From contig CM061062.1 in assembly GCA_030762895.1 (NCBI GenBank), positions 5,855,293 to 5,919,292 of the forward strand: 64,000 nt of DNA. Direction: 5' to 3'. The notes below the pieces were generated by a model. The model ran no database searches and was not told the DNA's origin. It saw only the letters and a program-made list of their open reading frames with translations. A program made the translations under genes and the position numbers. The DNA is from Sophora flavescens. Lineage: Eukaryota; Streptophyta; Magnoliopsida; Fabales; Fabaceae. Position 1 is the first letter of the stretch. Each line of letters begins with the position of its first letter. Positions 57,857-64,000 of this stretch are shown here, one piece after another.

Positions 57857-60829
57857 CTATTTATCTAAGTAGTGTGGAGGTATGTTGGCAATTCCTTTTT
57901 CAGCTGCATACTTGAAGAAGAATTCGGCGAAGCGCATCCTCAAGTCTCTTAACTCATCTTGTTCAATAGGCGATTGGTCGATAAATGCCTAGACACGTTC
58001 AAATAATAACAATAACATCAATGCAAGTCATCTTCAAAACTATAATATATAATTTAACAAGTTGTTTAAATATTACCTTCTTCCATCCTTCTGTAATAGA
58101 TGCGGAGACTATGTTCAGCATATGAAGCATCACATAATAGCCGCACGACCAACTGTCAGGTTGAAATCGAGACTACCAACAAAATTAATTTCAACATCAG
58201 TTGAATATACACATAAATTAGTAATTATAATAATAATTATTTGATAAATAAACTACCAAACCTTGAGAATGTTCCATACAGGATTTGCTTTAGCCTTAGA
58301 AGTCCTACTTCTCCCGTTGGCGCAACTTATGCTACTCGCCTTCAGCGCGCTATCATAAACAAATAATCATGTCGATCAATTAACAAACTCATTTATCATG
58401 TGCGTAATAAACTAAAAACAACTGATATTAAAACTTAAATTTAATTTAAGATTAGTTACTTACATATTTACAGCTTCCACCACCTTCGGTGGCGGATCAT
58501 GGTGGAGAGAGCAGAAGAATATGACAGTATGCCTAGACGGGTGAAGTACCAACAACTGCCAATGGTCATTCATACAGTAGGGAGCCAGATATAATTCTTT
58601 CGGATTGTCTCCCAACACCTTCCCTATGTATTTACTCAATGCATCGCCAAAGAAAGAACTCGGGCGGAAGGATTGACGGATCTAAGAAACCGTAACCGAT
58701 GCAACGCCCTTATCAAGTCAAGACGATGGAGATACCTAAGATATGAAAAGGGTGTGGATGTTAATTACATAATATATATATTGAAATTAAAATAAATTAT
58801 TAAATGGAAAAATACCAAAAATAAATAAGTTATAAAATTAAAATTAACTTACGTGCACCAGAGACTGATGACATTGCTGTTCATCCAGACGTTATTTCTG
58901 CAGGCGTTCCCGAGATCGTCACCAACGAAGGAAAATATCCTCTCTTGATTTGGGCGTGCCACCCATCCATTGTGCTCCAATGGACATTCAAAAATCTCAT
59001 ACGAATAATCCTCACCAAGTGAGAACAAACGAGTGATAGGTGACAGCGGCACCGACGTCGACTTGGCCTTCAGTTTAGGAAAATAAAATATATGTTTTTG
59101 ATAATTAAAAAAACACAAGTAATTATTTGACTATTTTGGACATTAATAATGAATAAATACCTTTGCTAACATTTCGAGCTCACGTCGTTTGGAGTCCAAC
59201 TCAAGCTCACGCCTTTTCATTTCCAACTCATGCTCATGGCACTGGACTTCTAACTCCCGCTCCCTAGCTGCCAACTCATCGTCCTCCACATGTGCCATAC
59301 TAAAACTCTCTTTTGTGCTCACATGTGAAGCGTTGGCAAGCCTTGCGGTGTCCTGGGATGTACCGACGGAGGAAAGCTCTCTGGCAAGCGCCTGCTTGAA
59401 TTCTGGGTTGGCTATTAAGCCTTGCATCAAATGTGATGTAATATCTGGGTTGGTCATGAGGTGCTGAGTAATGTCAGCCAAAATTGATGCTTCATTGACC
59501 ACCCGCTTTCGTGAAGCAGACTTGCCATAATATTGTTTGATGGTCACGTTCCCAGGAACACCGAGAACCCGACCAGGATGGTCTTTCTTGCCTAGAGCAG
59601 TCATCAAGACGCCCCTGCTGTCCCGAAGGGGACGAATGCGCCCGGGAGGATTTTGCTTTAAGATCCATCTACAATGAAAAAAATGAAAAAACGTGCAAGT
59701 GAAAAGTGTTGCAAGTATCTATACAAATATCAATTGAAATCAAGTTAATTATTTACTTACAATCTTATCTCGCCACTTCGCGAGTGGCATCGCTTTAAAA
59801 GATCCCGCCTTTGTCATGCGGCCGGCTAACTGAGACATCCTCGCGGTCGATGTCCGACGGAGGACTTGATGGTGTGCCCTCGAGCACCTCTCCTCTTTCA
59901 ATCCTAGCAGAGTGCTCTTCCTGCTTCGCCCTCAGCCTATCCGCCATCATCTGCTGGATCCGAGTATGGTACCCACCCTGAGACATGGTGTGGCGGTGGA
60001 CGTTCTTCGTCTGATTCTGCTGACCCTTATTTGCCTTAGCCTATTCAAACAAAAACACATAATTAAATATAGTTAAATGATCTATAATAAGCATACAAAA
60101 TTAACTTAATCAACCAACCTGAAATTCTTCATCCTGTCGACTCCTGGCAAACATATCCCAAGTATCCTGATCAATCCAGGGATAATCCGAGAACATTTTA
60201 TCAAGCCGCTTCTTCCCAGATAGATAGTACCTGGTAAGATCATGGTTGAACCCATTCCAACGCTTTGATGCCATTTTCATACATTTATGACGATGATCCT
60301 CGTCATTTGGCACAGTCCAAGTTACCTACATATTAGATACATATATAACAACTAGATGGATTATAACTCTGATAATTATCTGATAATGTAAATCAAACGA
60401 ATGTAAAGGTAAAATACCGTGATAGCCTCCCAAATTTGATCCTTAACGCCTACGTGGAACGTCATTCCGATGGTTGTAGTTGATGCTTACGTGCTTTGCT
60501 TCGCTTGTAGAAACACCCACTTCGTTAATTCTTTAGCACGGGGTCCCTGGGCATTTAGATTAGCATCGAAGGACACCTCAAGCTTCTGTCCGCTCTGCCT
60601 GTCCTTCTCTAGTTTCTTCAACGAGGTGGCTCCTCTACCCCGTTTCCTATGAGCCTGTGATGTCTGTATGGACAAAAAAAAGATAAAATAGAGGGTTGTA
60701 ACATTATAAACTTACATTAACAAGAAGGACTAAAGACAGTATATAACATGCATGTAAACTTACACTAGAATCAGCAGGCGTAGGCGTGATCGGGTCTGCG
60801 AAACCCCAACAAAGTGTCCTCCCGTGCAT
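57857..60829 (-). pseudogene. CACTA-4 gene: transposase-like N-terminus plus Ulp1-type (C48) cysteine protease
   Basis: Exons read: 60829-60764, 60663-60418, 60325-60119, 60040-59761, 59668-59161, 59069-58853, 58735-58464, 58349-58262, 58172-58077, 57988-57857. N-terminal exons carry HRKRGRGATS, IGMTFHVGVKDQIWEAIT and KRWNGFNHDLTRYY; then ALGKKDHPGRVLGV and a Glu/Arg-rich coiled coil (59290-59161). The C-terminal part is a C48 protease: LYLAPYCMNDHWQLLVLHP with the His, and RFQPDSWSCGYYVML with the Cys and a Gln six residues before it. At the usual Asp position the sequence reads FCSL rather than DSL. Breaks: an in-frame TAA near 60491, a stop or frameshift near 59797 and a frameshift near 58650. 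Such proteases cut SUMO-like conjugates; its role in transposition is unknown. The first exon and start are uncertain. Confidence 0.75.
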
Positions 60830-61019
60830 GTGGGCTATCCGACTGATCCATATGTATGCCTGTTCAGAAACAAGATATATGTATTAACATATGTTATAAC
60901 TCAAAATATATACAGACGTATAATTAAAAATTACTAGATAGGTCCTGTAGATATACAAAACATATATATATCCAATATAAGGACAATACGGGAGATTGAA
61001 AACTATAGTTTTTGAACAT

Positions 61020-61145
61020 TGCCAAGCACTGGTCACCGCCTGGCCGTGATGTCCATCACGGCCGTAACGTGCCAACTGAATCAGACCCTCATAGGCAGAA
61101 CTGATCACGGCCTAGCCGTGATGAGCATCACGGCCGTGACAGATC
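61020..61145. repeat. Athila-LTR-like palindromic segment inside CACTA-4
   Basis: GATCACGGCCTAGCCGTGAT with GAGCATCACGGCCGTGACAG (61103-61142) aligns with the reverse complement of 56100-56160 in the Athila LTR, including the preceding CAGAACTG. A second variant unit lies at 61030-61070. It lies upstream of the Ulp1-type gene. Confidence 0.75.
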
Positions 61146-61389
61146 AACCAGCAGAGCAACATGCACTCAAAACCAAAAATAGAGACATTCCAAACAACTC
61201 AAACTCACGGTTTAAAGTTACAACTACTGAGACTACAGTTTCAACATACACTCAAAACCAAAAATAGAGACATTCCAAACAACTCAAACTCACAGTTTCA
61301 AGTTTCAACTACTGAGACTACATTTTCAAACCAGCAGAGCAACATGCATGCACTCAAAACCGTGAATAAAAAAATGTGCCCTAATTAAA

Positions 61390-61739
61390 GACTCACCAGA
61401 AATAGGAGCTCGCGTGGTGGTGGGGGGGAAGCTCGAGTGGTGGTCAACGTTCGATGTGGTTACTGAGAGCAGAGGGACAAGGAGAGTTAGTGCGCGGGAA
61501 GGCCAGGGGAAAGAGAGATGTCAAGTTATTGCAAAGAAGGAGCGGGAAAGACAGAGTTAGGGGTTAAGAGTGTACCTCACGGTGGTGGCGAAGAAGCCCT
61601 CGCGGTGGTTGCGGTGGAGATGAGCGCGCGATTAGGGCAGAGTGAGAGCGAGAGTGAGGGTTGAGCGTGATGAAAAGAGAAAAGACGTAGAGAAGTGGAG
61701 AAGGCGCGTGGGGGTAAACGTTATAATTAAAATAAAACA
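61390..61739 (-). other. CT-rich leader of CACTA-4 (GA-rich on plus)
   Basis: GC-richer, purine-rich on the plus strand (GAGAG words, GGTGGTGG), placed between the first exons and the subterminal array. It matches the position of the CT-rich leaders in the other CACTAs. No coding region is supported. Confidence 0.5.
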
Positions 61740-61950
61740 ACATTTTACGTCAGTTTTTGGTAAAACCTGACGTTGAAGATCATATATTTAACGTCAGTTG
61801 TCTTAATAAACTGACGTTAAAAACTCTCACACTTATTACGTCAGTTGTTAGTAATAATTGACTTTAAATGTCATATATTTAACGTAAGTTGTATTAAGAA
61901 ACTGACGTTAAAAACACTCACAACTTCTTACGTCAGTTGTATTACACAAC
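61740..61950. repeat. ACGTCAGTT subterminal array
   Basis: Units such as AACGTCAGTTG and AACTGACGTTAAA in both orientations, the same as those at 57270-57615. Further units occur at 62840-62895 and 62985-63130. Confidence 0.85.
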
Positions 61951-62110
61951 GGACGTTAAAGGTTTATTAGTTTCTGCAGAAACATTCATTCCCTTGACTA
62001 CTGTGCTACTTACCCATTCACCTTTGTACCTAATCCTCTTAATGAGCATTAAGTTTATAGATAAGTTTTCAAGAAAATCAGAATAACTTAGTAACTTCAT
62101 CCACTGCTCC

Positions 62111-62118
62111 TATAAATA
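62111..62118 (+). promoter_or_regulatory. TATA box, module copy 1
   Basis: TATAAATA, 54 bp before the ATG at 62165; spacing suits a start site around 62141 and a short 5' UTR. Confidence 0.5.
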
Positions 62119-62164
62119 GCTTCCTAGCTTCCATCTCCTTTTAATTAATTTTCTGCTTCACAAT

Positions 62165-62263
62165 ATGGCTCTGCCGTGGAGATTAACTTCATCACTCTTT
62201 CTTCCTATTCCTAGACTCAAAGGTCTTTGTCTTAATGGTCAAATAACTTCTGAGTTTGAGTAA
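62165..62263 (+). CDS. Hypothetical 32-residue small ORF, copy 1
   Basis: ATG at 62165 opens a 32-codon frame (starting MALPWRLTSSLF, ending GQITSEFE) closed by TAA at 62261-62263. I do not recognise the peptide. It is mostly hydrophobic with a basic Arg-Leu-Lys patch near residues 18-20. The same frame, start and stop occur in copy 2 with three substitutions, all changing the residue. A TATA box lies 54 bp upstream. No stem-loop or polyadenylation signal was identified. It may be a real small peptide gene or the chance first ORF of a non-coding transcript; the lack of silent changes does not favour selection on the peptide. Confidence 0.3.
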   Translation: MALPWRLTSSLFLPIPRLKGLCLNGQITSEFE

Positions 62264-62839
62264 ATTACATTGCATGGATATTAAGGTTGGGTGAATCACG
62301 TAATGTGATTCTCTCACTTTATTTCATCGCCGTCATCCCTTTCACTTTGTTTTGGAAGCAAGTGATTGTGGATTCAAGATGATGCATCAAGGAACTCCAC
62401 TGAAGAAGAAAGATGCAAAGATCCATTTCACTTTGCTTTCGCTACTAGTGACTGAGGATTTACTTTGCATCTTGGAATTCAAGTGAGGGAGGTGATGCAT
62501 CCATTGGAGTTTCTGATGACAGGACTGAGAAGAAAATGATGTTGATGCAGAAACTTTTTTATATTTTAAGGCTATGTTGCAGAAATTTTTTATCTTTTAA
62601 TCATGTAATTTAACTTATGAATCGCTTCAATTAATGTCATACGATTTGATTATACATATAACCTGTTTTATGTTAAGTGTTTATTTATTTTAATTTGCAC
62701 AATAATTTGTTTACTAATTCAAGCTAATTAATAAAAATTAAAAATAAACTTGTATAAAAAAAAGGTTTAGAAATAAACTGCAGTACTATATGGAGTGATC
62801 TGCGTTAAGAGGGACAACAGGGACATGACAACCAATGAA
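62264..62839. other. Spacer between the two modules
   Basis: No gene recognised. Contains TTTCACTTTG-TTT-G and GATGCATC words repeated loosely (62335-62510), then AT-rich DNA. Confidence 0.5.
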
Positions 62840-63280
62840 TAATTATTTACGTCAGTTATTTATAGAACTGACGCAAATAGTTTACCCACCACCTCATTTT
62901 TAACGTCAAATTATTTGATGACTGCCAAGTTCCTGTATATTAATTACATTATTTCCAATATTCATTCTGCACGTTTATAATATATAGGATTATTTACGTC
63001 AGCTATTTATTTAACTGAAGTAAAAATCAAACTTTTAACTTCAGTTGTATAAAAACCTGACGTTAACAATTAATATTTTTTATTAAAAACACTTTTAACG
63101 TCAGTTTTTTTAAAAAACTGACGTTAAAAGTGTATAGATATCTGCAAAAACATGCATTCCTTTGACTGTACTGTGCTACTTACCCATGCACCTTGTAACT
63201 CAATCCTCTTAATGAGCATTAAGTTTATAGGTAAGTTTTCAACAAAATCAGAATAGCTTAGTAACTTCATCCCCTGCTCC

Positions 63281-63288
63281 TATAAATA
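63281..63288 (+). promoter_or_regulatory. TATA box, module copy 2
   Basis: TATAAATA, 44 bp before the ATG at 63325, in the same context as copy 1. Confidence 0.5.
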
Positions 63289-63324
63289 GCTTCCTTCCAT
63301 CCTTTTAATTTTCTGCTTCACAAT

Positions 63325-63423
63325 ATGGTTCTGTCGTGGAGATTAACTTCATCACTCTTTCTTCCTATTCCTAGACTCAAAGGTCTTTGTCTTAATGGTC
63401 AAACAACTTCTGAGTTTGAGTAA
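63325..63423 (+). CDS. Hypothetical 32-residue small ORF, copy 2
   Basis: ATG at 63325, TAA at 63421-63423, the same length as copy 1. Differences from copy 1 are Ala2 to Val, Pro4 to Ser and Ile27 to Thr (GCT/GTT, CCG/TCG, ATA/ACA). All three are C/T transitions, two of them C to T in copy 2 if copy 1 is ancestral. No frame break despite clear divergence of the flanks. Function unknown; see copy 1 for the doubts. Confidence 0.3.
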   Translation: MVLSWRLTSSLFLPIPRLKGLCLNGQTTSEFE

Positions 63424-63437
63424 ATTACATTCCATGG

Positions 63438-64000
63438 GTGATAAGTCTGAGTAAATTACATTGTGTGAGTTGCTCACCTTATCACCTTCCGGAGAATCAG
63501 CTGCTGGAGGGCTAATCAGGTGCTCGGGGGTCACAGTTCCAAAACCTCAGCTTTGGCAGGCAAGTGACCATCTTGGAAGTCTCTGGAACCACTGCCTTTG
63601 CTTGAAACGGATCTGGTGCACCTGTTTTTGCCTCTCTCTTGAGCTCTCTCATGCCCCCGGCTTTTCGAGGTCTTGAAGTATATATAGTTTTCCCTTTGGC
63701 ATATTTCATAAAACTCTCTGATGGGATGTAGCTTTAATGTTTAGGATTTTAAACCCTTTCAATGTAACTTTTTATAGGATTTTAAACCCTTTCAATCTTC
63801 TGTATCGATCAGTCTGTATTACACTTCATGAATGAGATCCGGTTTGGGTTATTGATTCAACTTATACTTCGCACATATATTTTAGTTTTCAAAACAGAAA
63901 CACAAAACATCAAAGCAATTCATGTGAAACTGAAACTTTGAGGAAGGCAATGCGGAAGGAATCGTATACTAGATAAAAAAATTATTAAAATAACTTTTAA
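63438..64000. other. Right edge of the window, unassigned
   Basis: The minus-strand frame at 63512-63709 (ending LRFWNCDPRAPD) is GC-richer than its surroundings and could be a captured gene fragment, but I do not recognise it. A 21-bp direct repeat, AGGATTTTAAACCCTTTCAAT (written here as AGGATTTTAAACCC then TTTCAAT), occurs at 63742 and 63776. Nothing else is supported. Confidence 0.35.

Larger units (their letters stand above)
61973..62277 (+). repeat. Promoter-plus-small-ORF module, copy 1
   Basis: About 300 bp repeated in direct orientation at 63147-63437. Shared words include ATGAGCATTAAGTTTATAG, GCTCCTATAAATAGCTTCC and GAGATTAACTTCATCACTCT. Each copy follows a subterminal ACGTCAGTT array. 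Confidence 0.9.
63147..63437 (+). repeat. Promoter-plus-small-ORF module, copy 2
   Basis: Direct repeat of 61973-62277 with scattered substitutions and short gaps. It follows the array at 62985-63130, as copy 1 follows the array at 61740-61950. Confidence 0.9.
57249..64000 (-). mobile_element. CACTA-4-like element, right end not found
   Basis: Starts CACTAGTGCAATAAGTGC, a CACTA-type terminus, followed by dense ACGTCAGTT/AACTGACGT subterminal units (57270-57615). Matching subterminal arrays occur at 61740-61950 and 62840-63130. The expected CTTATTGCACTAGTG terminus was not found, so the right limit is unknown and the window end is used. Its gene (57857-60829) is on the minus strand. Confidence 0.7.

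Noticed and set aside
61019..61388. Frames made of repeated LKTKNRDIPNNSNS
   Set aside because: Caused by a short tandem DNA duplication (about 61160-61330) upstream of the CACTA-4 gene; no sign of translation.

Overview
This window is repeat-dominated plant nuclear DNA: AT-rich, with introns, microsatellites and layers of nested transposable elements. I read it as a eudicot because it holds a fragment of a TIR-NBS-LRR resistance gene, a class missing from grasses. The mix of elements (CACTA, Athila and Tat-type Ty3/gypsy, L1 LINEs with RNase H, many TIR elements) would suit a legume, but I cannot prove that from sequence alone. I see no tRNA, rRNA or CRISPR feature. The only convincing host gene is a two-exon B3-domain (REM-type) transcription factor on the minus strand at 11461-13724.

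Layout. 1-2309: 3' end of a Tat-like gypsy element (antisense extra ORF, polypurine tract, 3' LTR with TATA box). 2498-2925: a poly(A) retroposon with a 14-bp target duplication. 3023-8291: two decayed copies of one L1 family with C-terminal RNase H, separated by a MITE and simple repeats. 9040-10955: two TIR elements and a resistance-gene fragment. 11461-13724: the B3 gene, whose intron contains a tandem duplication. 14763-17438: three non-autonomous DNA transposons, each with a readable target duplication (Mutator 9 bp, hAT 8 bp, CACTA 3 bp). 18038-32690: a long inverted repeat whose left arm is split by a 12.1-kb CACTA element. That element carries a decayed TNP2 transposase gene and a second gene broken by a 4-kb LTR. 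32808-39677: a second large CACTA with only a Transposase_24-type gene, partly duplicated inside. 40124-48083: a solo LTR that contains another solo LTR. 49390-51911: an L1 on the minus strand. 51912-57248: two Athila fragments facing each other. 57249 to the window end: a fourth CACTA-like element with a Transposase_24/Ulp1-protease gene, followed by a duplicated promoter plus 32-codon ORF module.

How it fits together. Most coding matter belongs to the mobile elements and is broken by stops, frameshifts or insertions, so the window reads as an old insertion sink. Insertion order can be read from the nesting. The inverted repeat predates CACTA-1, which predates the LTR in its second gene; the outer solo LTR predates the inner one; the plus-strand Athila predates the minus-strand Athila, which predates CACTA-4. 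All calls come from reading the sequence and translations by eye. No alignment or database search was run, and family names rest on recognised motifs.
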